Of a stretch of DNA of 64,000 nucleotides, positions 54,401-64,000 are shown one piece after another (within the stretch, counting starts at the first letter, position 1; every line of letters starts with the position of its first letter). The stretch lies in the NCBI GenBank assembly GCA_025526915.1, contig JAHLKH010000006.1, positions 1-64,000 on the forward strand. Reading direction: 5' to 3'. This DNA comes from Entophlyctis helioformis (lineage: Eukaryota > Chytridiomycota > Chytridiomycetes > Chytridiales > Chytriomycetaceae). The position numbers and the translations under genes are program-made. Below the pieces are notes generated by a model. It was not told the origin of the DNA. It saw only the letters and a program-made list of their open reading frames with translations, and made no database searches.

Positions 54401-55107
54401 CAAGGCCAATCGAGCTGCCCAGCTCCGCCGAATACTGGTTCATCTCGTTGTCGAGATCGCTGACGAGATCGCCTGCACAATCGTTATCGCGAGCAGCGAG
54501 CTGGCGGGAGTTGATGCCGGCCTGCGTCTGGTGGTGAGATTGAGAAGGCGGAAAGTGCTGAGGGTTGTGCTGGTTGTGCTGAGCGGGGAAGCGGACACAC
54601 AGCCGATGGAACATGGATCGCGACCGCACGAGCAGCATGTCGATGGTTGCCAATGTCTGCAGCACTGGTGTGGCCCCCGTCTTGGCGAGCGGTAACGATG
54701 TTGGTGTGTTTGCCACCCTTGCCGGGACAGCTACGCTGCCAGCAGACTGTGCGTGCCCGCGAGCATGGCCGTCATCGCCTGCAACCAGCGAGATGTTGGG
54801 CAGAGTGGCCAGATCGCCGGGCCAGTCAAGCGCAAACGCATCCAGCCAGATGCCGTGTACAGTCGCGATGGACAGACGGCTTGGTGGACCGAGCATGCCG
54901 TTGATGAAGCGAGTCAGCAGGCCAACGAACGTGAAGATGTGCAACCGCAGCTCCATGGGCAGTCTGTCCCACTCGCTGCGGCCTTGAGGCGGCTGTGCGC
55001 CGTCGATGGGTCGATTGACTGTTGCAAGTGGCGGCATTCGTGCCGTGTTGAAACAATATGAGATCAGCGGGGGAGAGCGTTCAGCGTCTGTCGATCTGTT
55101 GAGCAGG

Positions 55108-55329
55108 ACAGACAACGCAGACGACAACGCACACGGACAGCGCAGGCGGGAGGTGCAAAAGGAGAGCCAGAGTGTCCCGAGGTGCAGCAAAATGGCAGGC
55201 GGGGCAAAAGGGAATGTGCCTCCTAGGTGATTTGAACACCTGACCTCTTGCTTACTAGGCAAGCGCTACTACCACTGAGCTAAGGAGGCTCCTCTTGTTC
55301 GATTTTCACGCCACATTCAACAAGTACAA
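55108..55329 (-). repeat. Right arm of the tRNA-bearing inverted duplication
   Basis: Inverted partner of 46617-46838. Similarity continues outside the tRNA on both sides, so a segment rather than only the tRNA was duplicated. The two arms enclose about 8.3 kb. Confidence 0.85.
55217..55289 (-). tRNA. tRNA-Thr (AGT), inverted copy
   Basis: Reverse-strand copy of the tRNA at 46657, identical over the 73 nt, with anticodon AGT. It lies between the two divergent ankyrin genes. No intron. Confidence 0.92.
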
Positions 55330-55581
55330 AACATGATCAAACATCATTGCACATTATCACAGAGTCACCGCACACAAACACACAGCCAGCCAACCTCGGG
55401 CAATCTGTGAGTGGCTGCATCTGCTCCGCCCCGTATCCCGCCCCATATCCCCCACCAGCCTGCACACCACGTCAGTCCACACTGTGCACGATGGCGGGGC
55501 ATGCCTTGCCGTTGGACATTCACGTGCTTGGTGGAGTGGCTCTTGTCCTCACAACCACAAAGCGAGCAAGCGGCTGTGACG

Positions 55582-57303
55582 ATGACGACAGTGCGACAAA
55601 GTACAGGCAACGCAGACGCAGCAGCAACAGCAGTCGGCAACGACCATGTGCGCCGTCTGCAGATCCTGCTGCAGGGCACAGTCGAGCAGCTGGTTGCCCT
55701 TGGCCGCACCGACATTGTGCTGGCTGTCGTCGAGCAGGTCGTTGGAGCAAGTGGCGGCCTTGCCGTCGAGCCAGACCAGCCAGACCAGCCAGGACAGCCA
55801 GGGCAGCAACGACAGCCGCAAGAGCAGCCGCCAGCCAAGCGACTCAGGACAGCAGCAGCAGCAGCAGCGACTGCCCAGCCAAGCGTGCCTCGCTATGTGG
55901 TGCCGCCTGCCACCGGTAGCCTCGCCTTTGGCAGCAGCCACTGGGACGCCAAGCCCATCGAGATCCACGCCATGATCCTCAAGGCAGCCGGCCCTCTCAC
56001 TCGCTTCCTGTGCGGCCTGCTCGGGGACAAGCGCCGCATCGACGAAGTGACCAAGCTGCAGCTGTGGACCGATGCACTCAAGATGGACTGGCAGGGCGAT
56101 CTGGCGCTGCTGCCGGACGTCGAGCTGTCGGCCAACAACGGACTGTTGCTCGCACACTCTCGCTCCATGTACGACCGTCTCTGCGAGCGCTTTCCTCAGC
56201 ACACTGAACCCTTCTGGTCAGGCTCAGACACACTCAACAACAGCTATGACATACCACCCCATTACGATAGCTGGGACAGCCGCCGGCTGATTCTCATTCC
56301 CATGTGGCACGGCTGGTACGACCTGGTTGACTTCAAGTATCCGATCACACTCGCTCGCATGGCCATACGCTATGGGTGCCTCGATCTGCTCGAGCATCTC
56401 GACATCACGTACAACACTCTGCAAGACTGGATGGCCAAGCACGATCCGGCAAGCGAGTACTGGCATGGAGCAGTGGATCAAGCAGCTCGATACGGGCAAC
56501 TCGATGTTGTGATGTACCTGTTTGTGGCAGGTGTCACGGGATGCACGACTGCTGCGATGGACTCTGCTGCTGAAAATGGTCATCTGCATGTCGTCAAGTG
56601 GCTTCACGAGCACAGGGCAGAAGGGTGCACGGCCAATGCCATGGATTGCGCAGCCATCAACGGCCATCTATATGTTGTCAAGTGGCTTCACGAGAACAGG
56701 ACGGAAGGATGCACCAAGATGGCGATGGACCGGGCGGCTCGAAATGGCCACCTGCATGTCGTCATCTGGCTCCACGCCAACCGGACGGAAGGATGCACAA
56801 CGTGGGCGATGGACTGGGCAGCTGGCAACGGTCAATTGCACGTGATCAAGTGGCTGCACGACAACAGGAGAGAAGGATACACGAATCATGCGATGGACTG
56901 GGCGGCGATGGACGGGCATCTGGATGTGGTGATCTGGTTCCACGAGGTTCGCGGTGAAGAGTGCACGCCAATCGCACTGGATGCCGCCATCAACAATGGC
57001 CGCATGAACGTCGTCAAGTACATGCACTCCAAGGGCAGCCGCGCATCAAACGACGTCATTGATCGTATGCCTGAGATTGGCAACGCCGAGATGCTGCAGT
57101 ACTTGGTGGATAACGGGTACAGCTTTGAACCCAAAACACTCAGCCGAGCCAAAACAGCCGCCATTGCCAACATTCTCCTCGGCAGCCTTACGATGGACCG
57201 CGCACTGACGCTGCTTGCCCGAGCGAAGCAAGGCGAAGGCACCAAGCTCACCATCAAGCGGCTCGAGTCGGCCATCAAGAAACTGCAAAAGCCGCGCAAG
57301 TGA
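55582..57303 (+). CDS. Ankyrin-repeat protein (intact paralogue)
   Basis: Intronless gene for 573 residues. The N-terminal third is variable, with a Gln/Pro-rich stretch (PDQPDQPGQPGQ) and an Ala run. It is followed by a region equivalent to the F-box-like part of the paralogue (EIHAMILKAAGPLTRFLCGLLG), SRSMYDRLCERFP and about nine ankyrin-type repeats (AxxGHLxVVxWLHENRTEGCT). The C-terminus is basic (KRLESAIKKLQKPRK). Ankyrin repeats mediate protein-protein contacts; an F-box-like start would suggest a ubiquitin-ligase adaptor, which is inference. It is divergent from the broken copy across the inverted tRNA. The ATG at 55582 is chosen because sequence upstream is not conserved. Confidence 0.85.
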   Translation: MTTVRQSTGNADAAATAVGNDHVRRLQILLQGTVEQLVALGRTDIVLAVVEQVVGASGGLAVEPDQPDQPGQPGQQRQPQEQPPAKRLRTAAAAAATAQPSVPRYVVPPATGSLAFGSSHWDAKPIEIHAMILKAAGPLTRFLCGLLGDKRRIDEVTKLQLWTDALKMDWQGDLALLPDVELSANNGLLLAHSRSMYDRLCERFPQHTEPFWSGSDTLNNSYDIPPHYDSWDSRRLILIPMWHGWYDLVDFKYPITLARMAIRYGCLDLLEHLDITYNTLQDWMAKHDPASEYWHGAVDQAARYGQLDVVMYLFVAGVTGCTTAAMDSAAENGHLHVVKWLHEHRAEGCTANAMDCAAINGHLYVVKWLHENRTEGCTKMAMDRAARNGHLHVVIWLHANRTEGCTTWAMDWAAGNGQLHVIKWLHDNRREGYTNHAMDWAAMDGHLDVVIWFHEVRGEECTPIALDAAINNGRMNVVKYMHSKGSRASNDVIDRMPEIGNAEMLQYLVDNGYSFEPKTLSRAKTAAIANILLGSLTMDRALTLLARAKQGEGTKLTIKRLESAIKKLQKPRK

Positions 57304-57762
57304 TGACTGGATAGCCAAGACTCGCTGTTGGAATGAAGATGCGATTGCTGCACTTGTCCTCGCATGGATGCCACGACCTGCACCGCGTCTGCCAATGTTG
57401 CAAGTCACCTTGAACAGTGAGCCTCGCAGTCTCCCCTGAAGGACTCGTCCAGCAAGCGAGCGCTGTCCCATATCCGTGCTGTCGCCTGCGTTGCCGTCGT
57501 CGTTGTTTGGCTCGTTGTTGCTTGTGTGCAGTTGGGCGGCAAGTGCAGCAGCGTCCGGGTTTGGCATGGCGCGTTGCTGCTGTGCTCGCATCGCGCAGTG
57601 TCTGCACCGCGCAAGGGCTCTCTAGATCGACCAATCACAGCGATTCCACCAGGATTGACCAATCACAGCGATTCCACCAGGATCAACCAATCAGGAATAT
57701 TCCACCAGGAGTCGACTGATCTTCACCTCAACCAGCTCAACCAGCACAACCAGCACGCAGCC
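57304..57762. promoter_or_regulatory. TIM9 upstream region with triple CCAAT repeat
   Basis: 459 bp without a gene. Three copies of a 28-bp unit, each with CCAAT (57631, 57659, 57687), lie 75-135 bp upstream of the TIM9 ATG. CCAAT is the site of the HAP/NF-Y complex, which in fungi controls mitochondrial genes; that link is inference. Confidence 0.7.
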
Positions 57763-58207
57763 ATGGACCCCGACCTGCTCAACTCCCTGTCGTACAACGA
57801 GCAGCAGCAGCTCATGGCCTCGCTGCAGGACCATGAGGCGACCAACTCCATCAACATGAACACATACGTCATCGAGCACTGCTTCAACGCCTGCATCACC
57901 GACTTTACCTCCAAGGCCGTGTCCAAGAAGGAGGTCCGTGCTCTGCATGCCTTCTGCACTTGCCTTCTGCACTCTTGCTGTGCGCTGCTGACGCTGTGCA
58001 TGGACGGATGGGCTGTGGATGACTGGCTGGCTGGATGGCTGGCTGGCTGGACGGCTCGACGACTGGATGGCTGGATGGCTGGCTGCTTAGGAGGTCTGCC
58101 TGGGCCGCTGTGTCGACAAGTTCACCAACTACACCCGGAGACTCACGCTGCGTTTCCAAGAGAACCAGGCAACGCTGGGCGAGAAGTTCCAAGGTCCAGA
58201 CGCATAG
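57763..58207 (+). CDS. TIM9: Mitochondrial small TIM chaperone Tim9
   Basis: 94-residue intermembrane-space chaperone: exon 1 57763-57933, exon 2 58094-58207. It carries the twin Cx3C motif, CFNAC in exon 1 and CLGRC in exon 2. Between them is DFTSKAVSKKEV, and after the second motif DKFTNYTRRLTLRFQENQ, the pattern of Tim9 rather than Tim8, Tim10 or Tim13. The Tim9-Tim10 hexamer escorts carrier and beta-barrel precursors across the intermembrane space. The intron (57934-58093) is filled with GGCT/GGAT repeats. There is no presequence, as expected for MIA-pathway substrates. Confidence 0.92.
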
Positions 58208-58872
58208 GCGGTTTGGACGCCGTTTTGGGGGAGCCTTGCTGCTGTCGCATCGGTGCGATTGCATGCGCTGCCAATGAAGATCCAACCATACACTAGGGGT
58301 GGACTCTCGCATTGCACTCGCATAGCACTCGCGCAGCACTGGGACCGCTCTGCAGCCACTCTGGATATGCCGGAGCATGCAGATGTGCGATGCGCATCTA
58401 TTTCAGCCATGCATGCCTTGCAGATTGTTTCCTAAAAGTCAGATCGCATCTTGCCAAGCCAACAATGCTCGGTAAGACTCAGTGACGCGGTTGTTTGTTG
58501 TCAAAGGGGCAGCCCCAGCAACCCGACAGCAGCGACAAGAGGGGCTGGGTCTACAACATGCGCTCAGCGACGGCCTGCTCTGTCTGCAGTCTCTTGCTGG
58601 CCATGAACGCTAGCGCTGTGTTGTCGCGCGTGCCAGACACTGCCGATGCAGCACTGGTAGCTGCAAACACATCCGCATCCAGTATGCCCCGTCATCCACC
58701 TGCATCGCGTGGCTAACCCGTCGTTTGACTCCTGCCCTCTTGGTCTGCTTGGTTATTGACAGCACAACACCACGACGCCTTGGACGCGCCAGTCAGCAAC
58801 GAGCAGCCGGTCAAGGACGCAACAGCACGCGCTGGAAACTCCATCGCTTGCGTCAGACCCCATCATGACGAC
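58208..58872. other. Intergenic region and possible 5' exon of the bZIP gene
   Basis: 665 bp. An open frame from 58756 (no ATG, preceded by a good acceptor TTGACAG at 58755-58761) joins the bZIP frame, so an upstream coding exon may exist. A short ORF at 58555-58716 is not clearly connected. Confidence 0.4.
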
Positions 58873-60071
58873 ATGGCTCGCAAGCACGATGAGAGCTCCG
58901 AATTCCGAACCCGTGGCCCGAGCCGTGAGTCGAATCGCGTCAGTGGAAACGCGCTCCCGTTGATGTTGTCTGACATGCGATACGAAGACTTTCTCGACCA
59001 TCTTGGGTTCATTGCTCAGCAGTTGAGCTGCAACGACACCATCGATCCTGTCTGCGAGCCCGGCACCAGCTACCATGGCCGCAACGACTACAACACTTGC
59101 AGCAACGATATTCATTACCCGTATCACCAGGAACGGCGCGATCTACTGCCACCACCACCGCCGCCACCACCACCAGAGGAGCAATGTCTTCCAGTGCGCA
59201 CATCTGCCGCTGGCCTTGTTGGCATTGAAGACAGACCCATGATTGCAGCATCCGCAGTGCGATCAACACCCGTCCACCTGCCGCCCATGAAGATCCCTCA
59301 CGACCATACGCACACATACCACGCTTATCCCTACATGCATCCGCATCCGCACCCACACCCACACTACACGAATCCGCATCCGCAGACAGACTTCCAGCGC
59401 GGGTATCAGCTGAACCCTATCCACGCACACACGTCTCGAGACGCCAGCTCAACGGGCAGCCACTACGACGCTTATCGAGACATCCAGCCACACCAGCACC
59501 CACACCAGCAGTGCGAGCACCAGCCAACACACTGCACGAAACGGAAGCGTACGAACACCTCGAGCTACGCGACAACAACAGCAGCACGAGGAGAAGAAGG
59601 AGAAAGAAGAGCCGACGTTCAGCACGACAAGACAGCCGCCAGCCACGCCGCAGAGGGATTGTCGGAATCGGCAGGCGATCGATCGGCCAGCATGTCCGTC
59701 TGTTCAGGGGACGCCGCCGACCAAGATGCCGTCAGTCGCCGCAAGCAGTTTCTTGAGCGTAACCGTGTTGCTGGTACGGTGCTCTCTCTGTCTTACTCCT
59801 CCCCAAACCATGTACTGTTGGCCACGACTGACACGCGTTCGTGGGATTGCGGACAACAGCGTCCAAGTGCAGGCAGAAGAAGAAGGAGTGGATGCAGGGG
59901 CTGGAGGCTCGGTCGACAGAGATTTTCCAACACAATGTGCGGCTGGAGGCGCAGTTGGGCAGGCTGCAGGACGAGGTCGCCATGCTGCGGCACACGCTCG
60001 GTGCTCTTGTGCAGCGATGCACGTGCCAAGCGACTGAGCGGCCACTCGGTGCACAGCAGGGGCAAGAGTAG
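58873..60071 (+). CDS. ATF/CREB-type bZIP transcription factor
   Basis: Nuclear DNA-binding protein of at least 370 residues. The bZIP basic region RRKQFLERNRVAASKCRQKKKEW is split by an 86-bp intron (59774-59859) right after NRVA. The leucine zipper follows (LEAQLGRLQDEVAMLRHTLGAL). The KxFLERNRxAAxKCRQKKK pattern is that of ATF2/Atf1/ATF-CREB factors that bind TGACGTCA and respond to stress. The N-terminal half is low-complexity: a nine-Pro run, then His/Pro repeats (HPHPHPHPHY) and Gln/His-rich sequence. The ATG at 58873 is the first in frame; the true start may be in an exon upstream of 58762. Confidence 0.88.
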
Positions 60072-60319
60072 CAACGCGTGCTCTCGGACGCGGCCCGGCA
60101 CAACCTGAGCTGAGTGGTTGCGTGCAGCGGCAGAGACGGCATGGGCAATGCGTTTCCCGATGGGCGAGCCAGTGAATGAAGGGATCCGGCAGCCATTGAA
60201 TATCACAGATTCATTCCAGTGCCTGCAGGCCTCCATGTATCTAGGCCGTTGCTGTCATGCCAGCAAACGGAGGCGAGAGCGATGACGGCTGCTGCAGGGG
60301 TCCGCACAACGGGGGACGC

Positions 60320-61109
60320 TTAACGGGACTGTGGCAATCAAGCAAGCAGCGAGACGAGTTAGCATTCAAGAAGAGTCGCACGATATCCAGCGCAGCCAGC
60401 CAGCCGGCCGGCCGTTGTCCAAGTCGCCTGGCTGCATCTGCGAATCCAGCATCCGGTTGATGGCGAGGCGCAGTTGGCAAGAGTCCAGAATGTGCGACTG
60501 TGTGTGCTGCTGCTGCTTCTGCTGCTCCTTCTGCTGCTTCTGTAGAATTTTTTGTTGCAACAGGCAATTGGTGCAGACAGTGGTGGTGGTGGTGGTGGTG
60601 GTCGTGTTGGCGGCTGCTGCTGTTGCTGGACTGGTGAAGAGCGTACGGCGAGCGGCTGCTGGAAGTGTTCTGGCTGGCAGGCTGACAAGCAGGTCAGACT
60701 GATTGGGCAGCAGCGAGACCAACGCACCTTGATGAAGCCGATGTCGGCAGCGTAGTCACGGAAGCACTGACGGCAGATGTCGAGGTTGTACTTGCGGATG
60801 AGACCGGCCTGGTGGGCACAGACGCGGCTGGAGAGCGCAGCGCAAGAGTGCGGCAGGAGAGCAGGGAGGCGAGTGAGCACGCAGCCGAGAGTGGGCCGTT
60901 CAAGCCAAGCCAAGCCGAGCCAACAAGCCAACGAGCCAAGCCAATGAGCCAAGCCGGCCGCTTTGATTCTATTCTGATTCTGCCGTGGCCGTTGGCGGCA
61001 AGTGGGCAGGCGTTGCAGGCTTGGCAGCAGCACAAGCAGAGACTTACCACTGGCGAGAGCCCTTGCCGTACTTGCGGGGGTGAGAGTACCAGAGGTTAGC
61101 GCTGCCCAT
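60320..61109 (-). CDS. RPS29: 40S ribosomal protein uS14 (RPS29)
   Basis: Small-subunit ribosomal protein with a C2-C2 zinc finger. Exon 1 is 61109-61048 ([20 protein letters not shown] plus split Cys); exon 2 is 60827-60728 ([17 protein letters not shown], then [17 protein letters not shown]). The four Cys ligands are in CRVC and CRQC. A third exon of nine bases (60328-60320, Ser-Arg-stop) after a 399-bp intron gives 56 residues, exactly the size of eukaryotic RPS29. This tiny exon is inferred from length and an acceptor CCACAG, not from coding content. Introns of ribosomal-protein genes may host snoRNAs; I saw no clear C/D boxes. Confidence 0.9.
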
Positions 61110-62080
61110 GTTGTGCGAGTGAAGTGAGTGAAGGTGGAGGGAAAGTGTTCGCCCGCCCGCTCGCCCACGGCCCGCTCTCGCTCCCGCTCCCGGCCCTCGC
61201 CCGGCGCAGAAGAAAAATCGGCGACTTTTGCGTGATTGGCTGCCGTTGCTCGCCGTGCGTCACGTGACATCAGCTGATGGCCACAGCACGACCACTGCAC
61301 GGCACTGCACGGCCCTGCACAGCACCGCACGCCACTGCATGCTGCCAGCCCGTTCCCGTTCCCGTTCCCGTCCCCGCATTCGCACTCGCACTGCTCACTC
61401 TCCTCCTCCTCCTGCCATTCGCTCCAACAACCAGCACGATCGCTTTGCGCTTGTGGCTTTCCGGCGCGTCGGAATCTGTCCGACTGCCGATCTGGCAAAC
61501 GCGTTTCCTCGTCTGTGGCGTCTGCGTGACCCTCCAGGTGCTGCATAAAAGGTGGCGGGCAGCTGGCTTGCATGAATTCACAATGCAACGAACGCGGACA
61601 CAGCGGCACGTTTGTTTGGCAAGTCTGGGTTTTGGCGGTCGCCCTCGGCCTTGTCCCTGTCTGGCTCAACTGTTTACAAGTTTTACTTCAACAAGCTCGC
61701 AGACGGGTGTCACAAGCGTGAGTGCGGCACAGCGACAAACAACAGCATAAAGCTACCGCAGCCTCTGCAACCGGCCGTCGCGTTCCCGTTGGACGCTTAG
61801 CTGCCAACCAAGCCCAACGAACCAGGCGCCACCAACCAGACGCAAACCGACATTGTTTCCCCCACTCAGTCGCCCTCCCGCTATCTCGACTCGCTGCCAC
61901 CTTCTACAGACGTATCCGACTTGAACGGTCCAAGAACACGCTTCGGCTTGTCCGACTCCTTGCCGTGCCAGAGTTCGGCAGGCACCATCCAGCACCATCC
62001 AGCACCATCCAAGGCTCTGCAAGTAGCCGCTGCATTCACCCCAGCTGGACAGCACTGCGGCACTCCCTCACACGCCAGAC
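61110..62080. other. Divergent promoter region of RPS29 and the downstream gene
   Basis: 971 bp. It contains TCACGTGA at 61259-61266, a CGTTCC hexamer repeat around 61350-61375 and an 11-bp CACCATCCAGC repeat around 61981-62010. Short ORFs (for example 61612-61800) have no recognisable product. Confidence 0.5.
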
Positions 62081-64000
62081 ATGCGCGTGTTGATGGCGTC
62101 GGCCAGCAAGATTCATCCGTCTCTGTCCGCGCCAACTAGCGCCAAGATGCCTAATCAGCCGCACAAGCAATGCCAGAAACACCAACATCCAGACCATGGC
62201 TGCGATCCGTGCAATCAAACCAGCACAGACACGCCTTCGTCGTCATCCTCGTCATCTACGGCCAGCATACCGCTGAGCCGCGTCTCGTCGGACCAAGCCC
62301 TGACTGTTCTTGTGGACTCTAATCTGTCCACCACGGTGTCGGCGTCCGTGTCTGCATCTGCATCCACTTCAACGATCACGTCAAGCCACCATACTTTTGC
62401 CGATTCATCATCCGTGTCCGACAAGCCAGACCCGTCGCTGTCGTCTCCACATGATCTGCTCCAGCCACTCTTCATCCTTCGCGTCTCGTCACCAACGAAT
62501 TCGGATTCAGAATCCAGTCATGACGGCCAGCTGGGTATGTGCCACGGGCAATGTCATGGATGCCGTCAGTGCTTTGCTGATAATGCCTGGCTTTCTGGAC
62601 CAGACCTTGAGCAACCCGCCCTGCCCAAAGGCAGTAACGCACTCTTGGTACCGTCATCCACCGCATCTGCTGTGTCGCCACGTGCATCTTATCCGGGGCT
62701 AAACCACCACCAGCAGCAGCAGACATTGTCAAGTGCAAGCCAGTTTCCTGCCGCGCATGCTGCTCCAGCCGCGCCAGCATCGTCGCCATTATCGCTGCCT
62801 CGTTCAGACTCTCAGCAGCATCAACTGCATGATCAGCACCAGCAGTCACCGGCTGCGACAACAGAGCAAGACTCGCCGCTGCGGCCAGCATCATTGGCTC
62901 CCGCCTTCACAAGCCCGAAACCGACCAGTCCAGCCCAAAGCAGGCTTTTTCCAACCGCACCTGCAGCCTCGGTATCGCGATCTGTGTCGCCAGCAGCCCC
63001 ATCCAGCACCCTTGTGCCCGCATCCTTGTCAACGACTCCAACGCAGGAAAGCAACAGCTTCTGGAGTGCCATGACACCTTCCAGCCTGTTTCCGGACGGC
63101 TTCAGCTCGCCGTACGCGTCCCAGTCTATGGATGCCATGCTGATGCCTGGCGCGCCGTTTGCGGCATCATCGCTCAAGCCAGCACTGCATTCTGCACCTT
63201 CTCAGACGCCACCGCAGAAGCAGCAGCAGCGGCAGCATGTGGACAGTGCGGTGTGTGCTGATCCCCAGTCTTTGGACAAGAGTCTCTGGCGTCGACACTC
63301 TCTGCCCGTGCATTCAAGCATTGGCGACGCTGGCTATCAGCCGCATCTGGGGTTCCACCATCAGTGCGCGTCTGACGGCCTTGCGAGCCAGCACAGCCAC
63401 TACCAGCAACATGGCGGCCACCGGTTGAAGCAGCAGCAGCAGCAGCATGGCCACCATTCCAGCAGCGCAGCAGCAGCATCTGCAACGATTGGTGGCATGT
63501 CATCGGATGCGTCGTTGCCGCCATTCCAGCCACCTTCCCGTCGCGGATCCATCCTTCGACGTGTAAGCACTGATCGCCAGCAGCTTGTCTTGATCATGTT
63601 TGCTCGCCATGCAACTCACACTCTTTCACGGCAGTCGTCGCATGACGTCTATCCAGCCGACTCGGATGGAAGCATGGCTGGTCAGGCGTCATTGGCATGG
63701 CTAAAGGCCGCGTCCTTGTCAAACTCGCCACATCGGACGGCAGCCGGCAGTCATGAAGCGTACTCTGCCAACGCATTCATGCATCCGTTTTCACCAGATG
63801 CAATCGCAGGCTCCGTACCCGACAGCCAGTACGGCTGGGACGACAGCATCGCATGGCTATCAGCCGCGCTCGCTCATGGCACGCGGGCCTTCCACGATTA
63901 CTTCGCCGGCCGTCGTCAAGTCGCTCGCCTTCAATGCCCAACCATCAGACGCCATCAATGCATCCGAGAGCCTGTGGAGCTCGCAAGTCGTGTCGCAGCC
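62081..64000 (+). CDS. Long Ser/Pro/Gln-rich protein, 3' end beyond the window
   Basis: An open frame without stop runs from the ATG at 62081 to the window end. It is rich in Ser, Pro, Ala, Gln and His, with Gln runs near 62715, 63220 and 63435. A small Cys cluster (CHGQCHGCRQC) lies near residue 160 and a Ser/Arg site (SRRGSILRR) near 63540-63560. A 72-bp stretch (63563-63634, GTAAGC to CGGCAG) looks like an in-frame intron; it contains no stop. Such composition is common in fungal transcription factors and signalling scaffolds whose domain is C-terminal, here outside the window. I do not recognise the family. Confidence 0.65.
   Translation, partial: MRVLMASASKIHPSLSAPTSAKMPNQPHKQCQKHQHPDHGCDPCNQTSTDTPSSSSSSSTASIPLSRVSSDQALTVLVDSNLSTTVSASVSASASTSTITSSHHTFADSSSVSDKPDPSLSSPHDLLQPLFILRVSSPTNSDSESSHDGQLGMCHGQCHGCRQCFADNAWLSGPDLEQPALPKGSNALLVPSSTASAVSPRASYPGLNHHQQQQTLSSASQFPAAHAAPAAPASSPLSLPRSDSQQHQLHDQHQQSPAATTEQDSPLRPASLAPAFTSPKPTSPAQSRLFPTAPAASVSRSVSPAAPSSTLVPASLSTTPTQESNSFWSAMTPSSLFPDGFSSPYASQSMDAMLMPGAPFAASSLKPALHSAPSQTPPQKQQQRQHVDSAVCADPQSLDKSLWRRHSLPVHSSIGDAGYQPHLGFHHQCASDGLASQHSHYQQHGGHRLKQQQQQHGHHSSSAAAASATIGGMSSDASLPPFQPPSRRGSILRRVSTDRQQLVLIMFARHATHTLSRQSSHDVYPADSDGSMAGQASLAWLKAASLSNSPHRTAAGSHEAYSANAFMHPFSPDAIAGSVPDSQYGWDDSIAWLSAALAHGTRAFHDYFAGRRQVARLQCPTIRRHQCIREPVELASRVAA

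Larger units (their letters stand above)
53148..55037 (-). pseudogene. Ankyrin-repeat gene interrupted by a retro-insertion
   Basis: F-box-like N-terminus (WDRLPMELRLHIFTFVG) followed by a paralogue-specific middle region and about six ankyrin repeats of the form (A)A-x-x-GHL-x-VV-x-WLH-x-xRTEGCT. It aligns along its whole length with the intact paralogue at 55582-57303. The reading frame is cut at 54385-54400 by a 447-bp insertion unit (element plus one target-site copy) that brings stop codons. Taking the insertion as absent, both sides join in the same frame across the target site and give a 480-residue protein starting at 55037. So the gene was intact before insertion; truncated products are possible now. 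Confidence 0.85.

Noticed and set aside
54237..55262. Minus-strand ORF that starts inside the tRNA-Thr gene
   Set aside because: The first part is only the translated tRNA and its duplicated flank (the same peptide appears at 46684 on the other arm). The gene start is placed at 55037.

Overview
The window looks like nuclear DNA of a GC-rich fungus, most likely a zoosporic (chytrid-type) one. Genes are compact and carry many short GT-AG introns of about 55-130 bp. There are eukaryotic housekeeping genes (RPS29, TIM9, mitochondrial succinyl-CoA ligase beta, CSA/ERCC8, a TMEM208/SND2-like protein) beside fungal families (M36 fungalysin, sugar transporter, ATF-type bZIP). Rhodopsin-like and class C receptors and ankyrin expansions also fit an early-diverging fungus. 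This taxonomic reading is inference from gene content.

Layout. 0.1-3.3 kb: two class A-like GPCR genes on the minus strand, both damaged by frameshifts. 3.5-12.2 kb: a minus-strand nonribosomal peptide synthetase (NRPS), read as degenerate A - T - C-A-T - C-A-T - FSH1-type hydrolase. Its two C-A units are near-identical tandem copies. A 4-coumarate-CoA-ligase-like gene (12.3-14.4 kb) diverges from it with only 58 bp between start codons; an MFS sugar transporter and an SDR follow. Together they resemble a small biosynthetic cluster. 18.4-20.8 kb: two members of an unrecognised seven-transmembrane (7TM) family. 20.9-29.6 kb: a housekeeping block (TMEM208-like, PlsC acyltransferase, succinyl-CoA ligase beta, four-CBS protein, CSA WD40 protein). 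29.7-46.5 kb: a receptor array of four plus-strand class A-like GPCRs, two more members of the unrecognised 7TM family, a secreted fungalysin, a minus-strand class A-like GPCR and a class C (GABA-B-like) receptor. 46.6-57.3 kb: an 8.6-kb interval bounded by inverted copies of a tRNA-Thr segment. It holds an AMPK/NIM1-like kinase, two tandem double-psi beta-barrel surface proteins and an ankyrin gene broken by a poly(A)-tailed retro-insertion; a second, intact ankyrin paralogue lies just outside it. 57.7-64 kb: TIM9, a bZIP factor, RPS29 and the 5' part of a long Ser/Pro/Gln-rich protein running off the window.

Twelve 7TM receptor genes from three families lie in one 64-kb window. All seven class A-like copies share one phase-2 intron at the end of TM3 and all lack the DRY arginine. 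About 18 single-base frame breaks occur, nearly all in receptor, NRPS, SDR and fungalysin genes. Several sit in homopolymers, so sequencing error and real decay cannot be separated here.
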